DNA from: Schoenoplectus triqueter
Lineage: Eukaryota > Streptophyta > Magnoliopsida > Poales > Cyperaceae
Reading direction: 5' to 3'
Assembly (NCBI GenBank): GCA_964058805.1
Contig: CAXKVV010000754.1
Coordinates: forward strand, 1 to 30,841
DNA length: 30,841 nt
Positions 21,625 through 30,430 of the stretch are shown here, piece after piece. A model generated the notes under the pieces. It was not told where the DNA came from. It saw only the letters and a program-made list of their open reading frames with translations, and did no database searches. The translations under genes and the position numbers were made by a program. Positions within the stretch are counted from its first letter, which is position 1, and every line of letters begins with the position of its first letter.

Positions 21625-21961
21625 GAGTTGGGCTATGATGCTATGCATAGTACGGATCATTTCTTTATTTTTAAAATCTAAATAATCAATTCGAACCGTT
21701 CAAAATAATTTACATATGAAAACCTAATTGGGATCAATTTTTTTTATATTTTTAGTTTGAAAACCACTTGATTTAATTATTATGAACCGTTCAAAAGAAG
21801 TTATTTTTAATTATCTAAAAAATATAAATTTTGGTTTATAACTAGATATTCATATGAAAATCATTTTGACCGGTTCAGATCTATCATTTAGATTTTCAAA
21901 ATGAAGAACTGATCCATAGCATGGAAATAATATGTGCTATGCGTAACACCATAGCCAAACT
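21625..21961. mobile_element. foldback MITE of the GGCTATG family
   Basis: The left end GAGTTGGGCTATGATG and the reverse complement of the right end AGTTTGGCTATGGTG are terminal inverted repeats. Inner arms pair through TGAAAATCTAAAT, CATATGAAAA and related stretches, with CACTTGATTTAATTA near the centre. It shares ends and inner words (CGGTTCAAA/CATATGAAAA, CACTTGATTTAATT) with 30049-30430 and, more weakly, with 18422-18820. No clear duplication. Confidence 0.65.
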
Positions 21962-21980
21962 ATCTCTCTCCCTATATATA

Positions 21981-22400
21981 GAGAGAGTAAATCTAGCGTG
22001 CTCTTAAACTTACGAAAATCTTCCGTGAATTTAACTCAAAAAATATATCAAATCATCTCCAAAAAATTTGATTTATCATGCTCATTAAATTCTTCATAAA
22101 AAAATCTTATGGGATGAAAAAAATTAGGTACTTCGAGTTTTCCAAGTCTTCATTTTTTATTTTTAAAAATCAGCTCTAAAAATAATAATAAAATATTTAA
22201 TATTTGTACATTATTTTCAAAATTTGAAAACGATGACTTAGAAATCTCAAAAGACCCGAATTTTTACATCCTATAATATTTTTATATGAAAAATTTAATG
22301 AGCATGATAAATCAAAATTTAAAAATAATTTAGTATATTTTTTGAATTAACCTCACGGAAGATCTCCGGAAGTTTAAGAGCACACTAGATTTATTCTCTC
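21981..22400. mobile_element. foldback MITE A (GAGTAAATCTA ends), diverged arms
   Basis: The left end GAGAGAGTAAATCTAGCGTG and the reverse complement of the right end GAGAGAATAAATCTAGTGTG are inverted repeats. The arms continue through CTCTTAAACTT, CTTCCGTGA, CAAAAAATATA and TCATGCTCATTAAATT. It is flanked by TATATA, which suits a TA-targeting (Tc1/mariner, Stowaway-like) element. Its arms have diverged more than those of its neighbour at 22426. Confidence 0.7.
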
Positions 22401-22425
22401 TCTCTCTCACTATATATATATATAT

Positions 22426-22821
22426 GAGTAAATCTACGGTGAGCTTAAGCTCACGGAAAATATCCGTGAGTTTAGCTCAAAAAATATATTAAATGATTTT
22501 TAAATTTTAATTTTTCAATCTCATTAGATTCTTCATATTGAAATCTTATGGGGTACAAAAATTTAGAATGTTTCGAGTTTTTTAAGTCACTCTTTTCAAT
22601 TTTTGAAAATAATGTACAAACATTGAATATTTTATTATTATTTTTGAAACTGATTTTCAAAATTTGAAAAGAGTGACTTAGAAAACTCGAAACATTCTAA
22701 ATTTTTGTACCCCATAAGATTTCAATATGAAGAATCTAATGAGATTGAAAAATTAAAATTTAAAAATCATTTAATATATTTTTTGAGTTTCTTCCGTGAG
22801 CTTAAGCTCACCGTAGATTTA

Positions 22822-22824
<3 letters not shown>
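22426..22824. mobile_element. foldback MITE B (399 bp), near-perfect long palindrome
   Basis: The ends GAGTAAATCTACGGTGAGC are exact inverted repeats. After an asymmetric gap of about 14-16 nt near the left end, the arms 22476-22581 and 22682-22787 are reverse complements over about 106 bp without a mismatch (read by eye), then continue with few changes. There is no coding capacity. It is flanked by TATATA on both sides. It is related to MITE A (21981-22400) in the order of shared words GAGTAAATCTA, CTTAA, CCGTGA and CTCAAAAAATATAT. A transcript across it would form a long double-stranded hairpin, the kind of precursor that can feed small-RNA pathways. Confidence 0.8.

Positions 22825-22864
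<40 letters not shown>
22825..22864. repeat. (TA)n microsatellite
   Basis: About 18 copies of AT directly after MITE B. It may have been the insertion site or the tail of the neighbouring SINE. Confidence 0.85.
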
Positions 22865-22865
<1 letters not shown>

Positions 22866-22867
<2 letters not shown>

Positions 22868-23005
22868 GGTCCTTTTTATATTTGAGGTTGTATCCGACAC
22901 TCAATTATTTTGAAAGTGTCAATGTCTTCTCCTAGTGTATGCTGGAATTTGAACCCACAACCTTAATGATAGCGACAGTATCACTAACCATCCATATCGG
23001 ATACC
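22866..23005 (-). mobile_element. tRNA-derived SINE
   Basis: On the minus strand, a box-A-like TGGTTAGTGATAC (about 22992-22978) is followed by a box-B-like GGTTCAAATTCC (22955-22944), at the spacing of an RNA polymerase III type 2 promoter. The sequence between them fits a tRNA-related head. The body then runs about 80 bp to an A/T-rich end near AAATATAAAAAGG and the (TA)n tract. No acceptor stem closure or CCA end of a working tRNA is seen. A convincing target duplication was not found. GTATCCGA near both ends could alternatively be read as short inverted repeats. Confidence 0.55.
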
Positions 23006-23119
23006 ACGTTCTTGTATGATAGAATATATTTAACAAAATAGTACTTTCATCTATATATATTTCTGGACCGTCAATTTTAATCAAGTTTTTATAAATAGTT
23101 TCATGATGTGGTGGGGATT
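23006..23119. other. short spacer before solo LTR 2
   Basis: AT-rich; nothing recognised. Confidence 0.5.
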
Positions 23120-23124
23120 ATTAA
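23120..23124. repeat. target site duplication ATTAA, left copy
   Basis: ATTAA precedes TGTTAAACC and is repeated at 28678-28682 after GTGTGACA. Confidence 0.85.
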
Positions 23125-23689
23125 TGTTAAACCGTGAATTTTTAATTAAGAAACTAATGATAATTAAGATAATAATGTCAATGATTTAACGTAATCTAAT
23201 AAATAACTCAACTCAATGTTTAATGGAATATATATATATATATATATAAATAATTAAATAAATAATAAATTAAGCTAGTTGAAATATAAGTAGTCGAATG
23301 AGATTTAGAATTTTATACCGAAACCCGACGATCAAATTAAAATGAGAAATAAGAATATTAGTAAAAAAAATCACAAATTTTTAAATTTAATTAAGAAATA
23401 ACGTAACACCATAATTTATAAAACTAAAACCTAGTAATCTCATTAAAATATGTTAGGTTATGAATCATAAATAAAGCAATGAAGATTCAAGTTTATTTAC
23501 GATACTATCCAAGGATTTTAAATAAAAATGATCAATTTAATGACCCAATAACATTAGATAATAACTTAATGGTAGTTTAGAATTGTTTGTTAAAGATTTG
23601 GATAAATCATACTTTAATTAAAGGAGAGCCACAAATCAATTTCTGATATTCCCACGTAATCTACTCTAGAGTTCTGGCCACAGAAGATC

Positions 23690-24000
23690 CCACCCCATAA
23701 CCCCCTCTCTCTTCATTAACTCTCATTTAATACCCATTACCTCTCACCAAACTACCCTTTCTCTCTCTTCATTTAACTCCATTAATACTCTCTCTCTCTG
23801 TCCTCTGAGGCGCAATTAATAGCGCGGATATTTTTCTCTCTCTCCCTCTTGATCCGGCGCCTCTTCACCTTTTCCCCCTTCTGTCTCTCTCTCTGACGAC
23901 GCGATTCCCCTTATTCCCTCTTTTGCTTTCTCCGTCGAGCCATCACCCTCAGTCTCTCACACTCTCTCTCTAACGAGAGAGGTCGCCCTCCTTGACTGTC
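23690..24000 (+). promoter_or_regulatory. CT-rich tract upstream of the TATA box in LTR 2
   Basis: Repeated CTCTCTCT runs, similar to plant pyrimidine-rich promoter patches, about 150-450 bp upstream of the TATA box. LTR 1 has the complementary GA-rich tract at the same relative place. Confidence 0.4.
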
Positions 24001-24151
24001 CTCCGTACTATGGCCGACTATCCCCTACCCCCTCCGGGCTGTCCCGTCAAAGCCCGGACCAGTCACACCTAGTGACCGTGCTTTACCCCGCTCCCTCTGG
24101 CTCACCCCCTTGCTACCCCTCTGCCTCTGACACCCTGACAGCCACCGCCTC

Positions 24152-24158
24152 TATAAAA
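24152..24158 (+). promoter_or_regulatory. TATA box of LTR 2
   Basis: TATAAAA in CCTCTATAAAACCCCC, with the matching site in LTR 1 (minus strand, about 11182). It is followed by a GC-rich leader and by AAAACCCTAG (telobox-like) at about 24374-24384. If correct, transcription starts near 24180-24190, so the region downstream of the start is about 4.5 kb. Confidence 0.5.
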
Positions 24159-24603
24159 CCCCCTCCTGGCCCCCCTTTCTCGGCTCTGGTTATTTTTGTT
24201 ACTCATGCGTTGAGATCTAACACTGATAAGAACATTTTTGTCAATTTCTGAGAATTTTGAGAAAGGGAAGAGGTCGGAGGTGGTGTGGAGGAGGAGGCGA
24301 CCCCAGACCCCCCTTTTTGCTGCCTCGATTTTTGCCCTGTGTAGTTCCGCCGCTTGCTTCTTTGCTTTCTGGTAAAAACCCTAGAACTTGGTACTGTTCT
24401 TTGCTGGTTATTTGTTGTGTTTTGTGATTGTTGTCTGTGTGGCATTCCCTGATTCTTTGTTTGGCCGATTCTCCCCTTCTGTGGGTTATACTGTGCTTGA
24501 TGATTGTGTCTGTGTTAAATTATGTCCTTATTTGCTGTGTTATGAGGTTTCCTGATTCAGTGGTTAGCCCCTTTTGCTTACGATTGATGGTTGGACCCTG
24601 GTA

Positions 24604-24627
24604 CACTGGTACCAGTAGGTACCAGTG
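24604..24627. other. perfect GGTACC palindrome in LTR 2
   Basis: CACTGGTACC-AGTA-GGTACCAGTG has a perfect 10-bp stem and 4-nt loop. Its counterpart is 10867-10890 in LTR 1. Confidence 0.75.
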
Positions 24628-25327
24628 AAGCGGGGTACTATCCCGCCCCCTCTCTGTGGTTACTGGTAAATGGCCCTACTTTTGCTGTTTATTTGTGCCT
24701 GCTGTTGCTTTCTGGCAAATATGTTAGCCCTGACATTTATTCTTGGGTTGTTGATCTGTTCTCTGGATTTTCTATTTATGTTGCCTGGTTGATTCAATTG
24801 CTGGTATGGAAGTTGTTGACCCTCTTATATGTGGCCTGATTTAATCTGGTACTTCCCCTATGTTGTGGGTTCTAGTATTGTTGAAATTCTATTATGTTGC
24901 TGGTTCCTTGTTGTCTATTTTGGAATGACATGTTCCCTTGTGCTGCCTACTTATTCTGACACCGACTCTTGCTGTCACTGGTAAACACACCCAAATCCTT
25001 GCTTGCTTGTGTTATGATGGTTACTGGTACCCTTGACTCCCCCTTTGAATGCCTGTCTGATTTAAATTTGATTATTGTTATGAGTTGGTTCCTGTGAGCC
25101 TGCTTGGCACTTGCTGGTTCTGTTGTTGGGTTCTGATTTGTGTTGTTCTGGACTTGTTAGTGTGGTCTCTGCCTTGTGGGTTACCTTATTTGTATACTAT
25201 CGGCTAGTTGTATTTCTGGTAAAAATGTTTGTATCATTTCGGGCACTTGTTGGTTATAATGCTCGAGGCTGGTTTATTTTGGGTATACCCCTTGTTTTGG
25301 CACTGTCCCTATTTTCGGTCCTTGGTA

Positions 25328-25351
25328 CATTGGTACCAAATGGTACCAGTG
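25328..25351. other. second GGTACC palindrome in LTR 2
   Basis: CATTGGTACC-AAAT-GGTACCAGTG, followed by GAAGCG as in the first copy about 720 bp earlier. Its counterpart is 10454-10477 in LTR 1. Confidence 0.7.
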
Positions 25352-26626
25352 AAGCGAGGGTTGTCTCTCCCTCTCCCTTGTTGCCTTTTTCGATACTGGT
25401 ATGATAAATTCTCTGACATATGGATTGAGACCCTGATCTGTGCTGTATTATGCTTAATTTGTTTCCCTTGTGACTTGAGACTGAACCTATGTTGTGGGTA
25501 CTGGTATTGCCTTACGTCCTGTGGGTGGGTTGTACTTGCTTGATGCGTAGAATATAATTTTTGTGTAGGTGGCAGAACTGTTTGAATGAATATGTGGTTG
25601 GGCTGAAAATTCCGAATATAGGATTTACTGAAATGGGCCTTAAATTAAATTGAGAAATTTTTAGAAGAGCTTAGGCCCATTTTTATTAATCAAGGAGAAA
25701 TTAATTTAAAACTTAATAACTTAATCAATCCATTGGGCTGAAAAACAAATTATAATTAAATTAAAACCTAATTAGGATTAGTATTAAAAATAATAGATGC
25801 CCAATGATTTAAAAAAAAAAAAAAAAATCTCAAGATAATTAGAATGATTAAACTAAAAATGTGATTAACTAATTGGAGGCCGCCCCGAAAGGTTGGCGGT
25901 ATCCATGGATTAAAACGTAAACTTAAATATCGGGAAATGATTATATTCCCTGACTGCCCCCGATTTCGGGATATCGGTGCATTGGCACCAACGATTTGGT
26001 AGTCAGCGTATGATCCCGAACATTAAAACACCAACACAGTAATAAAACGATAATAATTTTCTTAAATTTATTTACTTCTTTTCATTTTTAATTTTTCCTT
26101 TAAGTTTTTCCTTTTTAATTTATTTTAAACTATTTTTCTAATTTATTTAAATATAAGGTTAAGTATATATATACATATACATAATAATAAAAGCAAAATT
26201 AATAAGAAAAGATAATTAGAATATAATGAATATATATGAGTATATATATATATACATATATATATATTAATCAATTTCTCTATTTTAAATTAATAAGAAT
26301 AATACTAAATATATTAAATATAATATTATATATTAATCGATTTCTCTATTTTAAAATTAATTGATTTAAATATTTAAATCCATGAACTCGAATTTAAAAT
26401 AGAGAACGAACGTATAAGAGCGATCGAAAACGATAAACACAAATTAACGGATCTATATGCGGGCAACTGAAATTTCCGACGCCGCATGTATGCAGCCGAA
26501 ACGCTGCCGAAATTTCAAGAAGAGACAATAAAACCCGAACAAATGTTTAATTTAATTTTCAATCTAATCCTATTACTAATTAGTAAATCAAGTAAAACTA
26601 ATAAACATCTAATTTAAATTAACTAG

Positions 26627-26759
26627 GTGATACAGTCGACTCGGATCCCCTCGCGGAGTACGAGGTCATTCCCGACCCGACGTACGCGGACACCGACCCC
26701 GAGGCCGGTGTTCTACCCCCGGAGTAGAGCGACTCCACGATCCTCACCAGCACTCTCAG
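26627..26759 (+). other. exon-like GC-rich block in LTR 2
   Basis: AACTAG precedes and CAG/GTACGG closes a 133-bp GC-rich block in AT-rich DNA. It has the same length as its homologue in LTR 1 (8623-8755). In the frame starting at 26626 it reads an acidic segment (DSDPLAEYEV, TYADTDPEAGVLP) ending at TAG 26725-26727. Between the two copies I count 7 changes in 99 nt of this frame, 4 of them silent. A second frame is open through the whole block but reads as Arg/Ser/Thr/Pro-rich sequence, as GC-rich DNA often does. The product is unknown. Confidence 0.4.
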
Positions 26760-27103
26760 GTACGGTTTCCTGGGATTTAATCTTCTTTCTTCAGAATTAG
26801 GAACCCAAACCGAAAATAAAATGTTTTTAAAATAAATCTGATATGCGGTACCTTGACCAAACTTTGATTAGAGACCAAAATCTGATCTGTCATCTGCATC
26901 CGGTAAATTGACCAGTATATTCGAGACATACCCGCATTCGCATGTCATATCATATCATATTTCATGTAGATGGGGTAGGAGTAGGATCCGGGAAATAGTC
27001 CCGAGATAGGATTAGATAGAATTAAATAATTCAAGTTGTAGATTATAATTATTAGGAAAATATTATTATTATCATTAATTATTAATTAAGTCAGGTAGTT
27101 AAT

Positions 27104-27120
27104 CATGCATTAAATGCATG
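27104..27120. other. conserved palindrome in LTR 2
   Basis: CATGCATTAAATGCATG, the counterpart of 8266-8282. Confidence 0.6.
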
Positions 27121-27499
27121 GGAGTGTTGAGAGGCGGACCGGGTAATTCTCAGTCTGAGGTTGCCTTGCATAACCAGACCGCTGCGGTTACGTACGGTGA
27201 CCCATAGGCCCGTGGGACCCACCGGTCTGTATATGCACTGCGCATCTTTGCCTGTCGGGTTATCCACCGACCCCGTCAGTTGGCGGGTTCGGCTGTGTCA
27301 GAGTGTTTAATTTTTGATCAATATTATATTATCATTATTCTTAATATAAATAAGAATGTTTATCCAAATTTGAGCAATCAGGATACCGTGTCTTTCAGTT
27401 TTTAGTGTGGGCGGCCATATTCAAGATTGGAATCTACTCCGAGATATTATACTATTTCATTTATCCGGCTTATTTAGGATCCTGGTATTGTCCGAAGGG

Positions 27500-27665
27500 C
27501 TTTCTCCTTTGGCCCTTAGTTGGTACAGAGAAAGTCGGGATGCGGTCCTCTGGCCCTAGTGGGTACAGTGTAGGCTCCCATTTGTATATACTCCGTTTTG
27601 TTACTTTACGGGATGCGGTCCTCTGACCCTTGGTTGGTACAGTGTAGGCTCCCATTTGTTTCCGA
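27500..27665. repeat. 74-bp tandem repeat inside LTR 2
   Basis: GGGATGCGGTCCTCTG...GGTACAGTGTAGGCTCCCA occurs twice, with a partial copy upstream. It corresponds to 7725-7885 in LTR 1. The 82-codon minus-strand frame across it, like the 81-codon plus frame in LTR 1, is a by-product of the repeat. Confidence 0.7.
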
Positions 27666-28254
27666 TTTGTCAATTCACGGGTAGTTATATCCTTTGGCGA
27701 TATGGCAACTGAAAGCATAATTATTTTAAACTCCCTTTGCTCATATTATTATTATTATTATTATTATGTGAGGTGGATCATCAGATTCAGAATACCGAGT
27801 ACGTGCTTTTAGCCGTCACTCTCCTAGGGCGTTATCGCTCTGGGAGGCCGAATTTTCTCAGGGTATTCAGGGCATTGGCGCCCGCTTACTCGAAAATCCT
27901 AAGTTTGTAAGTTGGGCCCGAATACGTGCCCGCTTAGGTAAGTCACAAGTCCAGGGCCCGATCACGTGCCCGCTTGTGGATGGACTGATGATCTGCAACT
28001 GGGATATATTATACGGGTGTTTTAAATCTCGTACCTATTACATATTTATCATATATTATATCTGTATTTCCACAGATTTTTCATTTCGGGTTTATTTGCC
28101 ATTTCATCTCATTCATACAGGAGTTTTTCTTGAACGTGCATAAAGTACTGTTATATGTATATATTTAATATAATGCATTTAAAATGCAGTATCGGTATTT
28201 GGGTCCGGTCTAGGAAAGAAGATAAAATCTTAAGGCTGGATCTAAATCCGTACT

Positions 28255-28274
28255 GAGTAATTTTTAAATTACTC
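28255..28274. other. conserved palindrome in LTR 2
   Basis: GAGTAATTTTTAAATTACTC, identical to 7139-7158. Confidence 0.7.
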
Positions 28275-28602
28275 ACGTTTCCACGTTGGTTGTGGGATCC
28301 AGGTATTTCAGGTTCGGGATTTTCTTGGAGCGAGTGCTAGGGGCAGTCCTGCGCGATGACAGAGATGCTTCGCTGCATTTGCATGTGAGCCGGGTAGTTG
28401 GATAGGGTCCATCGGGTTTTGCGTTTTATTTCTTTCTTTTGGGTTTTTATTTGAGAGATTTGCTGCCCATTCCGATGGAGCTAGCCCCGCCTATGTAGGC
28501 GTTGTATACTCTTTGTTCATTCTGGACTGTATGGTCATGTATTTATATTTATTATTGTTTTGTTTATTCTGAGATTTATATTATTTTATTCATTTAGCCT
28601 TT

Positions 28603-28628
28603 CGTACGCACGTCTCGTCGTGCGTACG
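28603..28628. other. conserved 10-bp hairpin near the 3' end of LTR 2
   Basis: CGTACGCACG-TCTCGT-CGTGCGTACG, the counterpart of 6786-6811, about 50 bp before the LTR end. Confidence 0.85.
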
Positions 28629-28677
28629 TGGCGGGATTAACACCCCTAATCCGATTTATTATTTCCGGGGTGTGACA

Positions 28678-28682
28678 ATTAA
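28678..28682. repeat. target site duplication ATTAA, right copy
   Basis: Pairs with 23120-23124. Confidence 0.85.
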
Positions 28683-28914
28683 TTTATAATATATTAGTTA
28701 AGGCTCTAAGGGAATAAATTGGCTATTAAATAATACAAGGTCTTGATTATTTAAATCAAAATATTTTTTGAATCGTTTGATATTATAAGATTTCAAACTT
28801 AACAGTTAGATATTACATTAGAAAAATAAACACGAGTATAAACAACATAAAATCAAATTGATTGAAAAGGAACTCACAGCAACCTACGGCTCTCTTGTTC
28901 TTGAATCCATATCA
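28683..28914. other. AT-rich spacer
   Basis: No gene or repeat recognised. Confidence 0.5.
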
Positions 28915-29037
28915 TCTGCGGCGTTGTACCGTGCAGTGCAGCACTTGAACCGTTGAATTTTCTCGTGATTTGAGTCAGCACAGATCTCAAAATGATCCAA
29001 CGGTCCACGTGCTGTGCTGCACGGTACTGCGCAGCAG
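28915..29037. repeat. GC-rich 123-bp palindrome (MITE-like)
   Basis: The left arm CTGCGGCGTTGTACCGTGC... and the reverse complement of the right arm CTGCTGCGCAGTACCGTGC... pair over about 55 bp each, through CAGCACTTGAACCGTTGA against CAGCACGTGGACCGTTGG and on to TTTGAG. The centre is only about 10 nt. It may be a very small foldback transposon or a hairpin RNA locus. No target duplication was seen. Confidence 0.7.
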
Positions 29038-30048
29038 AGGAACATGACTCGTTGTTCTTGTGTTCGCTGAGTGCTGAGAAACTATAGCACGAAACCTAGT
29101 TATCATCTCGTCGTCGATTAAATCAATATCTGAGTTCTTATTTGAAGAATTGAATTCTTTAGAAACCTTCCAGAGGGTTGTTAATATATCGCCTCATCCT
29201 TGTACGAAAGTCTGTCATCCTATAAGTTTTTTTCATCATGCTTGCACATTAATTCTATTTTTTTTATGAAAGTTGAAAGTATTTTCTGTTTAAATCTGCT
29301 GTAACTTTGCTTGAGCAGATCTATATGAGAGATGGGATGCAGTGGGACTTGCAGAGGACAACAGAGTCCTTGATTGTTTCATCTGAGACTTTTTATTAAA
29401 ATAAAATAAACTACACGGTGAAAATGAAAGAATAATAGGAGCTTATTTTCCTTTAGAATAATAGCGGATATGACGCGAGATTTATAGGATTGATTACTAA
29501 ATAAATATGCATATTTTAATTGTTGTACGCGAGGTTTGAAATTAATTCTTTAGTAGCTATTAGCTAGTCTTTTCACTTCATAGGACTGGATGAAAAAACT
29601 GATTTTAATTAAGTTTTCTCTGTTCTTCATTTTTCATTAGGACTGTAAACGAGATATTAAATTATTTATTTGTGATCATATCAGAAAAATGATAAAAAAT
29701 ATATGATTCATATCTGTATCAGAAAAATTATTATGGATAAGGATATGATTTAATTATTATTTATATGTATTTGATTGTTTAGCTATTATCCATTAGTATT
29801 CAACACCATCTGATGGTATCTATATCGATTTTATGCGAACGCATATCAAAAAAATATCATTTTATATTTTATTAAATTTTTAGCGTATATTTTTATATTT
29901 AATGTGTTCATATATCATAAAAAATTCTCATCTTAGTGAATTTAATAAAAGCTCTCATCAAAACTTAACTTTGCAAATATCTTTTATCCTGATATTTATA
30001 TATTTTTTAAATATAATGACATATAATTACTTTTTGAATATATAGAGA
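29038..30048. other. spacer, no gene seen
   Basis: AT-rich with short repeated words (ATATCAGAAAAAT near 29678, TATCAGAAAAATT near 29718). Nothing else recognised. Confidence 0.5.
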
Positions 30049-30430
30049 GATAGTTTCTATACATAGCATGGATCGATCTCGTGTTATGAAATAATTTATC
30101 ATTTTCAAAGTTAAAATGGTCGATCCGAACAACTCAAAATATTTTTCATATGAATATCTAGTTGTAGATCAAATTTTATATTTTTTTACTATTTTTTAGA
30201 TAGTTAGAAAATCACTTGATTTAATTTTATGAGCCATCGGAGCGATTTTCTATCTATCTAAAAAAGTAAAAATATTCTAAAAAATTCTAAAATTTGATTC
30301 TCGGCTAGATATTCGTATGAAAAATATTTTTAACGGTTCAAATCGACCATTTTAACTTTGAAAATGATGAATTGATTCATAATATGGAATCGATCCGTGT
30401 TGTACATATCACCATAGCCTAATTCTATTA
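30049..30430. mobile_element. foldback MITE, third copy of the GGCTATG family
   Basis: The arms pair: TTTCAAAGTTAAAATGGTCGAT on the left matches the reverse complement of ATCGACCATTTTAACTTTG on the right, then ATATTTTTCATA and GAATATCTAG. The centre holds AAAATCACTTGATTTAATTTT, also seen in the element at 21625. The right end reads, as reverse complement, AATAGAATTAGGCTATGGTG. Exact ends and target duplication are unclear. Confidence 0.65.

Larger units (their letters stand above)
23125..28677 (+). mobile_element. giant solo LTR 2 (5553 bp), Gypsy-type
   Basis: Begins TGTTAAACCGTGAA and ends CCGGGGTGTGACA, flanked by ATTAA on both sides. It is the reverse-complement homologue of 6735-12072 along its length. 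Matching blocks in reversed order include 25877-26020, 26627-26759, 27120-27310 and 28250-28677. The better-conserved GC-rich blocks differ by roughly a tenth or less, and AT-rich parts carry many indels. Plus orientation is supported by the GGGGTGTGACA end, a CT-rich tract (about 23690-24000), a TATA box (24152) and the exon-like block reading on plus. LTRs this long are known in Gypsy lineages such as Tekay/Del and Ogre/Tat. Without an internal region the lineage cannot be fixed. Frames at 24428-24628, 24591-24839, 25111-25404 and 25229-25543 are hydrophobic, unrecognised and not supported as genes. Confidence 0.87.

Noticed and set aside
24428..25543. Overlapping hydrophobic ORFs of 66-104 codons in LTR 2
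   Set aside because: They arise from T/G-rich DNA, overlap in several frames, are not conserved as frames in LTR 1, and contain no known motif.
6735..28677. One 22-kb DNA transposon with 5-kb terminal inverted repeats
   Set aside because: Each repeat has its own different 5-bp duplication on both of its sides, and the left one splits another element's LTR exactly, so they are two separate solo LTRs.
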